DNA of 64,000 nt, taken from NCBI GenBank assembly GCA_963729695.1, contig CAVSOT010000005.1:62001-126000 (forward strand), read 5' to 3'. The notes below the pieces were generated by a model, which ran no database searches, was not told the origin of the DNA, and saw only the letters and a program-made list of their open reading frames with translations. Origin of the DNA: PALSA-693 sp963729695 (GTDB taxonomy: Bacteria > Actinomycetota > Acidimicrobiia > Acidimicrobiales > Palsa-688). The position numbers were made by a program, and so were the translations under genes. Position 1 is the stretch's first letter, and each line of letters begins with the position of its first letter. This document shows positions 27,413 through 36,887 of the stretch, in pieces.

Positions 27413-27850
27413 TCAGAAGCGCCAACGAGTCGCGCCACCGGGGTCGACCGTCCCGACGGCTGTAGCGGCTCGAGGTGTGACCCGGTAGACGAACCAGGGA
27501 GGCGGTCCCGCTGACGGAGCGCTGAAGTCCGCCGTCAGGGCTTGACCCCTCTCGTCCACCCGGCACGGCCAGTCGCCCGCCCACCGATCCGCTATGGCAG
27601 CAACCGTCGGCGGATCGGTGACCTTGCTGGCCGTGCCGTCGACGACGAGGTCGAACTCTTGCACGGCGACGCTGATGGTGCATCGTGGATCATGATCCAG
27701 ATTTTTAGCCTTCCGTGTTTCGTCGCCGGTCTCGAACCAGAAGGCACCGTCGACCCTGGTTCGACTTCGCCGGCTCCGGGCGGCGCAGTATGGCGCAGTA
27801 TGGGGACCGATGACCCCTGGGTGTGAGGCGCTGGCCCGCCAACTCTGCAT
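27413..27850 (-). CDS. PPOX-fold (pyridoxamine-phosphate-oxidase-like) protein, N-terminus replaced
   Basis: From about residue 34 the protein matches the actinobacterial flavin-reductase-fold family: DGAFWFETGDETRKAKNL, DPRCTISVAVQEFDLVV, ALTADFSAPSAGPPPW and FVYRVTPRAATAVGTV ending in PGGATRWRF. The preceding residues are Arg/Ser-rich and do not fit the expected first strand, so the N-terminal 40 residues appear lost. It probably bound FMN or F420 originally. Function is doubtful after the truncation. Confidence 0.62.
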   Translation of the reverse strand: MQSWRASASHPGVIGPHTAPYCAARSRRSRTRVDGAFWFETGDETRKAKNLDHDPRCTISVAVQEFDLVVDGTASKVTDPPTVAAIADRWAGDWPCRVDERGQALTADFSAPSAGPPPWFVYRVTPRAATAVGTVDPGGATRWRF

Positions 27851-27868
27851 GAGGCGCTAGCCCGCCAA
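27824..27868. repeat. 19-bp direct repeat, 26-bp period
   Basis: TGAGGCGCTGGCCCGCCAA (27824-27842) recurs at 27850-27868 with one change. A perfect 10-bp tandem (GGCGCAGTAT twice, 27782-27801) lies just before it. Both lie at the broken 5' end of the PPOX-fold gene and may mark the recombination point. Confidence 0.8.
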
Positions 27869-28583
27869 GTGGGCCTTTTCAACAAGGGCTGGCCAGCAGC
27901 CGGCTTGAGGCCATGCGACCTTGGTTCGACGACCACGTCCGTTGGGACTGCGGTCTCCTCTCTCGATGGCGCGGGGAACCAATCGATTTCGGACAGCCCC
28001 TTCCCTCCGACCTGATCTGTTCAGTTGCCGAGGTTGACCCGTCGGTGATGCCGACCGTTGGCGCCTACCTGAGCATGCTCGCCGGCCCATCGGTGCTGTC
28101 CAGCATCGAAGGCCGTGCCCGCGAACAGCTTCAGAGCGGCTTCCGCCCCGCAGTCCCACCCGGACCTACTCGAGACGAACTCGCCGACCTCATTGTCAAC
28201 ACGACATAACGTTCCGAGCGGAATGGGGCGATCTCGCATGGCTCGATTGGTCCGACTACTTCGGGCTCGCTGGCCCGAACTGAACATTCGAGAGGCTTGA
28301 CAAAGTACGCAGCGGCGACTGTCCTCGGACTCCGGGTGCCGCACCTACCCGGCGTTTCGAGGCAGTCTCGAGCCGGTCGCGCCGAGAACGTTATGGGGCA
28401 CTCCTGAGCCTCCGCGGATCCCGGGGCGGTTCAGGCCGTTATCGGGTGTTGCTGTCGCCCGCTTCGCCTCTGGTTGCATGTGGGCTTTGATTGGAGGACG
28501 TCCGCTGATCGGAGGACGTCTGGGTTGACGACTGCAACTGTTGGTGACCAGAAGTCTCGTGGTTTCGGCGGGGAGATCTTTCG
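27869..28583. other. intergenic region with one possible small ORF
   Basis: A plus-strand frame at 27913-28209 could encode 98 residues (SVAEVDPSVMPTVGAYLSML in the middle, acidic C-terminus). Its composition is plausible for a protein but I recognise no family and it lacks a ribosome-binding site. A direct repeat GATTGGAGGACGTC / GATCGGAGGACGTC lies at 28489-28520 with an 18-bp period. Confidence 0.4.
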
Positions 28584-29571
28584 TCACCCGAAGGTGAACA
28601 CAAAGGCCTCGACGCTTGCGTCGAGGAACTCGATCTCGAACAGCCGGTCGCCAATCGGCGGGGGCTGACGGATGAGCTGGTACATCCGCTGGTAGTCAGC
28701 GCTGCCGTTGCCACTCTCGTCGACGTCGACGCCTTGGGCGCGTCCTGGGGGCTTGCCGTCGAGGCGCACCCTGAAGCCGCGCCGGCGGACTCCCCGCAGG
28801 TGGCCCCATGACCAGATGCAGGTCGCGGGCGTGGAACTGATACGAGATCGAGCCACCGGGCTCGTTGATCAGCACGGGGACCGGGCCGATTCGCCACGCG
28901 CCGGACAGCGCCCACTGGTTGTGGCCCAGGTCGGCCGGGGTCGAGTAGACGTGGCGCTCGTTCGGCACAACACCACCGGGCGAGGCGAAGCCCACGGCGC
29001 GTTCGTAGCCGAGATAGGCCTCCGCTGAGTCCAGGGCGGCCCAGTCGGCGGCGGCTTCGACCCCGTCGGGTTGGAGTCGCACCAGGCCCGTATCGACGTT
29101 GAGGCCGGCCTCCCGCAGAAGCATCTGGACGACCATCTCGGATTCCTCGTACTCGCCTTCGCCGAAGCGGTGGTGGCGAATCCGACCCTGGGCGTCAACG
29201 AAGTAGAGAGCGGGCCAGTAGTGGTTATCGAACGCTCGCCACACGGCGTAGTCGTTGTCCACCACCAGGGGATAACGGACGTCCTTTTCCTTGATGGCGC
29301 GGCCGACGTTGCCTAGGTCGGCCTCGAAGTCGAACTCGGGAGTCTGCACACCGATGACCACCAGCCCCTGCCTCGCGTACTTGTCAGCCCACGCCCGCAC
29401 GTAGGGAAGCGAGCGGATCCAGTTGATGCAGGTATAGGTACCGAAACTGACGAGCACCACGCGGCCCCGCAGCCCGGCCACCGTCTGCGGTCCAGTGTTC
29501 AGCCAGGCAGTCGCACCGTCGAACCCCAGCAGCTGACCTTCGACGGGGAACTCGTTGCGATGACGAAGCAT
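28584..29571 (-). CDS. thioredoxin-like (redoxin/DipZ C-terminal type) protein with a frameshift
   Basis: The start at 29571 follows GGAGG by eight bases. Residues 40-190 form a TlpA/DipZ-type thioredoxin fold: LRGRVVLVSFGTYTCINWIR with a single Cys in place of CxxC, VRAWADKYARQGLVVIGVQT, YPLVVDNDYAVWRAFDN and NHYWPALYFVDAQGRIRHHR. The C-terminal NHL-partner-like domain follows (YQFHARDLHLVMG), then the frame slips near 28808. The true end is in the next frame: RVRLDGKPPGRAQGVDVDE, IRQPPPIGDRLFEIEFLD and FVFTFG with a stop at 28584. As written, the uncorrected frame ends in Arg-rich nonsense at 28696. Confidence 0.8.
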
Positions 29572-30098
29572 GACTGGCGCCTCCCTCGATCGAGCCCGAA
29601 TTCTAGATCGCTCCTCGCGAGATAACGCCGCCCTTCCTGTGTCACCCGGGTCGTCGCCTGGTTGCGGCGCACCGACCTTCCGACCGCGAGCGGCGCCAAA
29701 GGGGCGACTTCCGGGTGCGACCCCGGCGGTCAGGATCACGCCGCCAACTACACAGTTATCGCGCACCCTGCTGACCTTTGCGCCCCCGGTCAGGTGCTTG
29801 TCCGCGCTGAGACCGATGCGTGAAGTGTGATTCGCCGGTCCAAGCGCATGACGGACTACCAAGGGGTTGGCGACGCCCCGATACCCATTGGGGATGAGGA
29901 GGCTCAACGTCTCCTCGCCGGTTTGTAGCTGGCGGACCTGCACCCGTGGCGATTCCGCCCCGTCGCCGGTCCTCTTAGGAACAGCACATCGGACCCGATC
30001 GAAGGACCCGTCGAGGGCGGGGTCCGAGGGCAGTCCGTGTGTCAATTGGGATGACCTTGTGCTCGTGGTGCGTGACGTCGCCCCGCTGGCCGGTGTCG
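29572..30098. other. intergenic region
   Basis: I see no gene here. A long minus-strand frame continues upstream of the thioredoxin-like start, but its composition does not look protein-like and the ribosome-binding site supports the internal start. Confidence 0.45.
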
Positions 30099-30270
30099 GA
30101 CAGCGGGATCCGGGCGTTCATCGATAGCGTTCCGTGTGATCTGATGCTCAAAGCGGTGGCTTACCACACCGACGAGCTGTGGTTCTGCTCTACATCGAAC
30201 GGTGGCTAAAAGCCCCGATTCGGATACCGGACGGAACCTTGGTCGCCCGAGAGAAGGGATCGGCAAGCAG
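30099..30270 (+). mobile_element. group II intron reverse transcriptase remnant
   Basis: The plus strand reads DSGIRAFIDSVPCDLMLKAV and AYHTDELW, then shifts frame to VLLYIERWLKAPIRIPDGTL and VAREKGSAS. This matches the RT palm of group II intron maturases, where the DIxxFFDxV block is followed by helix and WVLLYIxRWLxAPxxxPDGTxVxRxxGTPQG. The catalytic YADD part and both ends are missing, and the Asp of the first block is displaced, so it is a dead fragment. Confidence 0.75.
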
Positions 30271-30276
30271 GACCTC

Positions 30277-30312
30277 GTGGCCTATTGCACCAAGCTCGGT
30301 GCAATAGGCCAC
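30277..30312 (-). terminator. 15-bp perfect hairpin after the second binding-protein gene
   Basis: GTGGCCTATTGCACC (30277-30291) pairs perfectly with GGTGCAATAGGCCAC (30298-30312) around a six-base loop. It lies 44 bases past the stop of the minus-strand binding-protein gene and next to the intron RT remnant. No T-tract follows. It could be the terminator or a leftover intron-related structure. Confidence 0.65.
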
Positions 30313-30355
30313 CCGCAATCAACAATCACTAACCAAATGAGACGGTGGATTGAGG

Positions 30356-31663
30356 CTAGGACGAGGAAGATCCATTCTGGCAGGTTACTTTCCCGCCGTT
30401 GGCGAGAGTGTTTACACCGTTCTGGAGGTGGCCGGTAAACCAGCAGGGCACGTGGTGCGCCTGGCCGGCCGCGAAGGTCAGCGGTGGGGCCCAGCCGTCG
30501 AGGGTGTCTCCCTTGAGCGATTGCAGTCCCTTGACGATCTCCGCGGAACTCGGGGTGTCGCTCGGTCCCAGGCCGCCAGCTTTCACCGCGTCCCTGAGCA
30601 GCAAGCCGGAGACCCACGACCCGGCCGATTGCTCACTGAAAGTGTTCGGGTTGTGGCGCAAGCCGGGGTAGTACTTGTCCAGGGCGGTGTTCATGGTCTG
30701 AACTTCTGGGGCGTTGACCCAGTAGGGCAGATTTTCGTAGGGGGACCACAGGTTCTGGTCGATCCCTGGGGAGGTCTGGATGAGTGATGCGTATCCCAAG
30801 CCTTCCGTGAAGTAGGCCGGCTTATACCCCTGGCGGAGACAGTCGGCTGCTACCCGGGCGACCACAGGGGTGCCGTGCCCGATGAACAGTGCGTTGATAC
30901 CGGCCTGCTGGGCGGCGACACACTGGGCGGTGTAGTTCGGTTGGGCCGCCGCGATCGAGGCCGTGTAGACGACCGGCACTCCGAGTTGCGTACCGACCGC
31001 TTTCCAATGGGGGAGACTCTCCGCGCAGGTTGCCGCTTCGGCGCAGTAGAAGTACGCCAGCTTGGTGGCACCCTCAGCCTTAGCGGTGAAGACGTTCGAG
31101 TAGACGGCCGAGTCATTCGTCTGGGCTTCGGGGTAGAAATCGGGATTGGTGTTGAAGGTGTTATTGGCGGTCCCGACGCCCACCACGGGAATACCGGCCT
31201 TCTGCACCGCAGACGCCCACGTCTCGTCCACGAGCGACATGTCCGCGATCGCAACCACGTGGTCGGATATGAGTGTTTGAGCATTCGAGACCGCGGTGCC
31301 CGGGTTGGCCTGGTCGTCCTCGGTAATGAGTTGGATGGGATGCCCCTCGAGGCCGCCCGACGCGTTCACGGTGTCGACCCACGCCTTGTAGACCTGTTCT
31401 GTGGGCACGTCGCTGGCTCCGAACGGCCCTCCACAGGTACACATGAAACCCACCTTGATCGGCGCCCCCGTTGCCTGCGCCCCCGTCGGCGCGCTAGACG
31501 CCGAGCTGCCCGACTGGCTGCTCGACGGGCTGCTGGAGGTTGGACTTGTTGCCGACTTGCTGCTTGAGCCGCACGCCGCGACGACCATTGTCGCCGCTGC
31601 CGCCATTGCGGCGACGCCGACCACACGCCGGCCGCGCGGGCCTAAATCACTCAGTAAATGCAC
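30356..31663 (-). CDS. ABC transporter substrate-binding lipoprotein (Leu/Ile/Val type), paralogue
   Basis: The 435-residue product starts at GTG 31663, shortly after GAGGGG. A twin-arginine-like GPRGRRVVGVAAMAAAATMV precedes the lipobox VVAACGSSS. The binding domain mirrors that of the 25.1-26.4 kb protein: APIKVGFMCTCGGPFGAS, VNASGGLEGHPIQLI, NPDFYPEAQTNDSAV, YFYCAEAATCAES and CLRQGYKPAYF. The ligand is unknown. As with its paralogue no permease or ATPase genes are adjacent, so it must share a transporter encoded elsewhere or act as a sensor. Confidence 0.9.
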   Translation of the reverse strand: MHLLSDLGPRGRRVVGVAAMAAAATMVVAACGSSSKSATSPTSSSPSSSQSGSSASSAPTGAQATGAPIKVGFMCTCGGPFGASDVPTEQVYKAWVDTVNASGGLEGHPIQLITEDDQANPGTAVSNAQTLISDHVVAIADMSLVDETWASAVQKAGIPVVGVGTANNTFNTNPDFYPEAQTNDSAVYSNVFTAKAEGATKLAYFYCAEAATCAESLPHWKAVGTQLGVPVVYTASIAAAQPNYTAQCVAAQQAGINALFIGHGTPVVARVAADCLRQGYKPAYFTEGLGYASLIQTSPGIDQNLWSPYENLPYWVNAPEVQTMNTALDKYYPGLRHNPNTFSEQSAGSWVSGLLLRDAVKAGGLGPSDTPSSAEIVKGLQSLKGDTLDGWAPPLTFAAGQAHHVPCWFTGHLQNGVNTLANGGKVTCQNGSSSS

Positions 31664-31768
31664 AAAAACCCCTCTTTCCGGACCCTTAGGACGGTTCTGC
31701 GGAGAAACAATACAGATGTGCGCAGCAAATGTTCCGTCACCCTGGAGGCGATGGGTAGAACCTTTCAA

Positions 31769-31834
31769 GGATCGCGATAAATGCTACGCCAAACTAACTG
31801 CGGATCGGGCTAAATGCTATGCCGAACTAACCGA
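31769..31834. promoter_or_regulatory. paired 33-bp direct repeats upstream of second binding-protein gene
   Basis: GGATCGCGATAAATGCTACG-type units start at 31769 and 31802, 33 bp apart; both contain TAAATGCTA, GCC and AACTAAC blocks. The decamer AAACTAACTG at 31791-31800 is shared with the repeats before the paralogous gene at 26.5 kb. They sit 105-170 bp before the GTG start and overlap the end of the PPK2 remnant. Confidence 0.6.
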
Positions 31835-32187
31835 TGAATCTGATCCGCGGACGACGCTGCTGCGCCTCGCATGGTGGCCCGTCTCGAGGACCAAAGCTGA
31901 CCGGCGACAGGGATCTGGCTGAGCAGGTGGCTGATGATGTTGAGCCGGGCTCGCTTTTTGTCATCGGAGTGAGCGACGTACCAGGGCGCCCAAGCGGTGT
32001 CGGTGGCGGCGAACATGGCGTCGCGGGCTTTGGAATAGTCGTACCAGCGACCGTACGACTTCAAGTCCATGTCCGACAGCTTCCAGATCTTGCGCGGGTC
32101 GTTGATGCGGCTCTCCAGGCGGCGGGTCTGCTCGTCGGGGCTGACTTCGAGCCAGTACTTCACCAGCAGGATCCCCGAATCCACCAT
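31810..32187 (-). pseudogene. polyphosphate kinase 2 C-terminal remnant
   Basis: The first 95 residues match the second half of PPK2: GILLVKYWLEVSPDEQTRRL, DPRKIWKLSDMDLKSYGRWY and FAATDTAWAPWYVAHSDDKK. The Walker A and B half that binds nucleotide is missing upstream, and the C-terminus runs into unrelated residues after SHLLSQIP. Full PPK2 proteins have about 270-300 residues, so this copy cannot be active. Confidence 0.85.
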
Positions 32188-32766
32188 GGCCTTTGGTGAG
32201 CGAGATCACGACCCCTTCGGCGTCGTAGGGGCGACGCCCTGGCCACGGGAATGTCCTGTCCGATGCTTGAAGCTGCCAGGTGGCGGGTAACCCGTGCCAC
32301 CGTTTGACCTGCGACCGTTAGCTTCGGCGGCTCGAGTCCCAAACTCCACCCGATCTCCACATTCTCTTCACATCGGCTTCGCATCTGACATGTCCGATTT
32401 TGGTGGGAGGTTTCTGCGGGTCGGGGCCTCTATCGTTATGGGATCTGCGGCCACATTCTGAGGGGCGTGGTCTCCTCTGTTATTTGGTTCATTGAGGTGT
32501 TGTGTAGCTCTGCTCCGCGAGCAATCGCCGGGCTCTGCCGAGGTCCCGCCTGCTTCTCCACAAGTGTCACTTCACGCCTATTCGGACGGCTCCTGCTCAA
32601 CCCCTTGACGACATTGTCAGAGTCGGTCGCGTTGACCAGGGCTACGCTCGCATTTGGTTGGGCCGACGATCTCCGATCCGGGTGAATATGTCGAATGAGG
32701 CTGATGCGCCGGTTTTCAGATGGTAGGGTGGGCCCCGAGACTAAGGTCCAGTGATGGGCGGATGCG
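32188..32766. other. intergenic region upstream of the eCIS-cargo-like gene
   Basis: No recognisable gene. The interval should hold the promoter of the large plus-strand gene at 32767. Composition is locally lower in GC at 32380-32480. Confidence 0.4.
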
Positions 32767-35313
32767 ATGACTGAACACGCTCCGAGCCAGATCCGCAAGC
32801 CGACGGTAGGACCTACCGGTTTGCGAGCAAAAGACTCCGGGAGCGATGGACAAGGGGCGCGCCTTATTGCCCTCCAGCACAGCGCCGGGAATGCCGCGGT
32901 AGCGCAGCTCGTTCGTTCGTACCAGCGTCGATCGGTGGGTGAGGTGGCTCTCCCGCTGACGGCGGTCCAACGTGAGCCACAACCACGCGTCTCCGAGCCG
33001 GATCGACGGACCGGTACGGCGCAAACGAGGGCAAACGTGTGGGAGGTGGTCCGCACGACGTTTTACGTAGACACCGGTCTCATCGTTTTCGACCTCGCGG
33101 ACCGGACCAGCCGCACTATCCAAGCGACCTACAACGGCAAGCCCAAAGTTGGCAATTACCTCGACGTGGTCACGGCGAAGGGGGGATTGCGTCCCAACCG
33201 GCCCGTGGGCGGGACAACAAACGCCAATGGCCATGTCATCGGCTGGACCGCGCCCACGGGGGTCGATATTTCGTTTGTGACGCCGGCGCTACTCAGTATC
33301 CGAGCCGGTCAGCCAGCGGTCGGCGTCATTGAGGCCGGTCAAGATGAAGGCCCGGAGGCGGCCGGATCGCCGGGCGGCGGTCTCGGCGCGGAGAAGACCG
33401 GCGATCGCTTGTACTTCCGGGCGAGTAGCCATTTCAGCTTTGGGCCGAATCTCGATGAGCGCGAAGGGCGCCTGGTCGGCGTCCATATCCTCGATTGGGC
33501 CCGAGCCCGCGGGTATCCGTATACCGGTACTGATACGACGTTGTGGAGGCTGCAGATCCATCCAGGATCCGAAGCCGAGATCGTCGACGATATTCATCTG
33601 CACCTAATCGAACGGATCCAGGATGGCGCCACGAGCGCTCCGTTGACGGGTGAGCCCGAACCGGACGACTTCGAGGGTTCGCCGAGGGCGCGGGACCAGG
33701 CGATCCTGTATCTCCAGAGCCACTGGGATCAGGTCGGACGGCTGCTGACGAATGGCTTGTCATGGGCGTTCACGAAGGATTTCGAAGGAGCAGTCGCCCG
33801 CACACCCCGCGACGCCAGTGTTGTGGTCGACCCGGAAGAGACGCTGCGGATCAGGCTCCATCCGACCTCTGCTGTCATGCCGATCGGTCAGGAGGGAAGA
33901 GCGACCGCGAAGGTTGGCGACAAGATCGGCACGATGGTCATCGCGGATTTCGATGACTCTATGGTCTACGTCTCGCTGCGAGATAATCCAAGATGGTTCT
34001 ACGCCATCGGACGCGGCGCCTTCGACCGGATGGAGCCCTTCGCCACCGAGGTCTTCAGCCAGGTAGCGGAATCAACGAAATTCGCCGGCGAGCTGTGGCC
34101 GTTGCTCGTCGAGGCGGGAGGCTTCGGGGTTGGCTTGGCCGGCGGGTGGGCCGGCATCGTCGGCGGCATCGCCCTCTCCGAGCTCGGTGAAGAGGGCGTG
34201 CGCTCTGCCCGCGGGGAGCCGTCCCGATCGGCGCTCGAGATGGTGGAAAGCGTCGGCACCGCTGTCTTCGTGCAAGCCGTGCTGCACCTCGCCTTCGACG
34301 TGGGGCCAAACCTGGTGTCCAAGGCGTATCGCCGAGGGGCCACGGTCACCATCGAAGATCTCGAGGCCCAAAGCGCGTCTGTCCTTCGCAGCGAACTGGT
34401 ACGCGCCGAGAGTCCGCTCGTGGAGCGGGAGTTGTACGCCGGGCGTTCGAGGCCGGTCACCAACGCGGCTATGCGCGACAAAGGGTACGTACGGGAGGTC
34501 GACGTCGAGGTTGAGGGAACAGCGCACACCTACCGGGAGTCCGACACCGGTATGTGGTGCCGCTACAGCCCCGAGCCTCCTATCTGCCTGGATCTAGGCT
34601 CCGACGTCAAGGCGGCCGCTCAAAAGGAACCGGTGCACCCCAGCACCGGGGGTGAGGAAGCGGGATCGAACCCCAACAAGGAGCCGGGTCCCAAGAGCCC
34701 GGCGTGGAAAGACCCCCGCCCAGAGCGCGAGCTGTGGGAGGCTCCACGTCAGGGAGAAACATCCGAAGAATGGCTCAAGCGCACCAAGAAGGATTGGGGC
34801 GAAAAGACTGAGGCCGAGCGATCCATGTATCGGAGAGCGGCGAAGTCGGACATGCGAACCGCGACCTTGAAAGTGGCCGTGCGGGACCCCAAGTCAGTCT
34901 GGCAGCACTGGCTTTCCGCTAAGGAGTCAGGCTACGAAGACATCATGCTCAACCAGCGCCTCCGCTCCGGTAGCGGTATTGCCAACTGGGGAGCTGGCGA
35001 CAGCGTCCGCGCCAACCCCTACCAGGCCTACGCTGGTGCACCGCCCAAGACCACCATCGAGTTCATGGCCGTCGATCCGCCTCAGATGCCGGTCACGGTT
35101 TCCTATATGGCCGAAGACTACGTCGCCTTCAAGATGCCCGCGGGAGACTACTTGAACGTCATGATCCTGAGAGTCCGCTACCACAACGGTGCTGTGGCCT
35201 CGCGGCTCATGCTCCAGGATCCGACTCATTGGCGGCTGACTTACGGGACGATGCAGAAGACCTTGACGCTCGCGGAGTTGGTCGCACGCGGTGAATCTCC
35301 CACACTCCCATGA
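32767..35313 (+). CDS. eCIS-cargo-like / polymorphic-toxin-like protein, 848 aa
   Basis: Residues 30-70 carry ARLIALQHSAGNAAVAQLV followed by QRR and AVQRE. The LQ-x-SAGN-xAV-x-x-L/V ... VQR pattern is the N-terminal mark of proteins loaded into or encoded with extracellular contractile injection systems, often together with DUF4157. No signal peptide is present, consistent with export in an eCIS lumen. The middle has a Gly-rich hydrophobic hairpin at about 450-472 (GFGVGLAGGWAGIVGGIALS). A Lys/Glu/Pro-rich linker at 610-680 (KEPGPKSPAWKDPRPERELW) precedes a compact C-terminal domain (700-848) with QRLRSGSGIANWGAGDS and TIEFMAVDPPQMPVTVSYMA. I cannot name the C-terminal activity. No eCIS tail genes or immunity gene are in the window. 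Confidence 0.6.
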   Translation: MTEHAPSQIRKPTVGPTGLRAKDSGSDGQGARLIALQHSAGNAAVAQLVRSYQRRSVGEVALPLTAVQREPQPRVSEPDRRTGTAQTRANVWEVVRTTFYVDTGLIVFDLADRTSRTIQATYNGKPKVGNYLDVVTAKGGLRPNRPVGGTTNANGHVIGWTAPTGVDISFVTPALLSIRAGQPAVGVIEAGQDEGPEAAGSPGGGLGAEKTGDRLYFRASSHFSFGPNLDEREGRLVGVHILDWARARGYPYTGTDTTLWRLQIHPGSEAEIVDDIHLHLIERIQDGATSAPLTGEPEPDDFEGSPRARDQAILYLQSHWDQVGRLLTNGLSWAFTKDFEGAVARTPRDASVVVDPEETLRIRLHPTSAVMPIGQEGRATAKVGDKIGTMVIADFDDSMVYVSLRDNPRWFYAIGRGAFDRMEPFATEVFSQVAESTKFAGELWPLLVEAGGFGVGLAGGWAGIVGGIALSELGEEGVRSARGEPSRSALEMVESVGTAVFVQAVLHLAFDVGPNLVSKAYRRGATVTIEDLEAQSASVLRSELVRAESPLVERELYAGRSRPVTNAAMRDKGYVREVDVEVEGTAHTYRESDTGMWCRYSPEPPICLDLGSDVKAAAQKEPVHPSTGGEEAGSNPNKEPGPKSPAWKDPRPERELWEAPRQGETSEEWLKRTKKDWGEKTEAERSMYRRAAKSDMRTATLKVAVRDPKSVWQHWLSAKESGYEDIMLNQRLRSGSGIANWGAGDSVRANPYQAYAGAPPKTTIEFMAVDPPQMPVTVSYMAEDYVAFKMPAGDYLNVMILRVRYHNGAVASRLMLQDPTHWRLTYGTMQKTLTLAELVARGESPTLP

Positions 35314-35360
35314 TCAACGAACGCCCAGCGACGTCACCCACTCGCCCCAGCTAACTCCGA

Positions 35361-35392
35361 TCAGTTCAGCATGGGCTCAGTTCAGCATGGGC
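35361..35392. repeat. 16-bp perfect tandem duplication
   Basis: TCAGTTCAGCATGGGC occurs twice head to tail at 35361-35376 and 35377-35392, just after the eCIS-cargo-like gene. Confidence 0.95.
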
Positions 35393-35733
35393 GCCGTCGC
35401 TAGCCGCCCGGAGCTCGATGAGGACACTGCGCAGGCCGAAGAAGCTAGAGCAGCCGACACCGAACGGCATGCGCGGGGCTCAAGGGGTCGGTAGCCAGTC
35501 GACGAAAAGCCTCGGAAGCGTTGCGAAAGGGATCCTCAACCGCTGCGGGTTCTGAGCTCGTCCCTGGTGGTCTTGCGACTCCCGAGGAGGGCTCGAGCCG
35601 CGACGTGGATCACCTTGAGGGCACGACGCTCATCTTCAGTCGGTCACGCCGGTCGGGGGCACTTCCATTGAGCGTCGATCGCCATTCTTCAATGTCGTTT
35701 TGCACCAGCCGGAGCTTCGGTCATGCTGTGGCG
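35393..35733. other. intergenic region
   Basis: No gene is visible. It contains a weak copy of the dispersed GGAACSGCAT-type repeat near 35461 (CGAACGGCATGCGCGGGGCT). Confidence 0.4.
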
Positions 35734-36692
35734 GTGAGCAACAAACCTGGTCCCTTCTTCGTTCCGGTACCGGACGCTCAGGGACCAGCCAGTTGACCCG
35801 CGTGATCGGTCAGCACCCGGCGGTGAAGTCTCTCTTTTGGGAGAGCCGTTTCATTGTCGACCCCGGCGGGTTCGAGGACCTGGCCCTTGCGCTGACCGAG
35901 AAGTATACGCCCTACCATGCCGATGACGCCCTCGGCCGTCTGTCCTGGCTTCTGAGCGAACGCCTAACCGGCAACACCATGGAGGCCTTTCGAGGCTGGG
36001 ATCTACCCGGCGAGATAGGGCCCGAGCGGTACTGGCCTGCGGTTGACCGCTTGTGGGAACAGCTCAGCTGGTACTCATTTGAAGAGCTGGTTCCGGCCAA
36101 AGTCAGCGTCGACAACGGCCACGCGCGCGCTCGGGGTGAGCAAACGAGGAATCGGCGGGTAGTCGGCCGCTATTTCGCCGAGCGCTCCGATCTCATCAAG
36201 ATGCTGAGGGCCTTTATCGAAGAGCTCTTCGGAGGCCTGGCCCGAGCGTCGGGGAAGGTCACCTGGTGCGAGAAGACTCCGTTCAACCTCTTGTCCATAC
36301 CCTTCTTGTGGGAGCTGTTCCCCGAGGCTTCCGTGATCGTGGCGGTCAGGCACCCCTACGGCGTTGTCGCGTCGCACCTCGACCAGCCGTGGGCCCCATC
36401 GTCTCTGGACAAAGTCCTGTCGTGGCTGGAACCCGTCTACCGACGCTGGCTCAACGAACGCGAGGCACTCCTAGAAGACACTCGCTACCTCGAAGTGCGC
36501 ATCGAAGATCTCGCATCCGATTGGCCCAGCCAGCGCAAACGGCTCTTCGAGCGACTGGGTCTAGCCGATCACCCGACCAGCGCAGAGTTCGAACCCCACC
36601 GTGTGCATCACCGCGACCGAGCCCTCAACCCAGACCAGGTCGCAAATATCGACCGCCGCCTCGGCTCGGTCGTCGAACAACTCGGCTACTAG
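35734..36692 (+). CDS. sulfotransferase family protein, frame interrupted in the PAPS loop
   Basis: The fold is a PAPS-dependent sulfotransferase: SGTGRSGTSQLTRVIGQHP is the 5'-phosphosulfate loop, VTWCEKTPFNLLSIPFLWEL and FPEASVIVAVRHPYGVVAS hold the 3'-phosphate-binding Arg and Ser. The expected start (GTG 35734, SNKPGPFFV) is in a different frame from the loop, with a one-base shift at about 35762. The downstream frame is open back to 35700 but its first 25 residues do not fit the family. Such enzymes sulfate carbohydrates, peptides or lipids. If the shift is real the gene is dead. Confidence 0.75.
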
Positions 36693-36887
36693 CTGGACCG
36701 GGCAGGAAGCGCCGTTCGGACAGGGATAGGTCATCGTGGGATGTGGTGGCGGCGATTAGGTCCTAAAGTGTCGCCGGCCCATCACAACGCGACTCGCCGG
36801 GATCGGGTGTCGAACGACGGGTAGCAGGGTCGGCAGAAGACACGGTCTCGACGGTGGGTCGAGCCGACGACGGGAGGGAAGCAGCCG

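Noticed and set aside
26787..27683. 298-codon minus-strand frame
   Set aside because: It mixes one frame of the O-methyltransferase remnant with out-of-frame sequence of the PPOX-fold gene.
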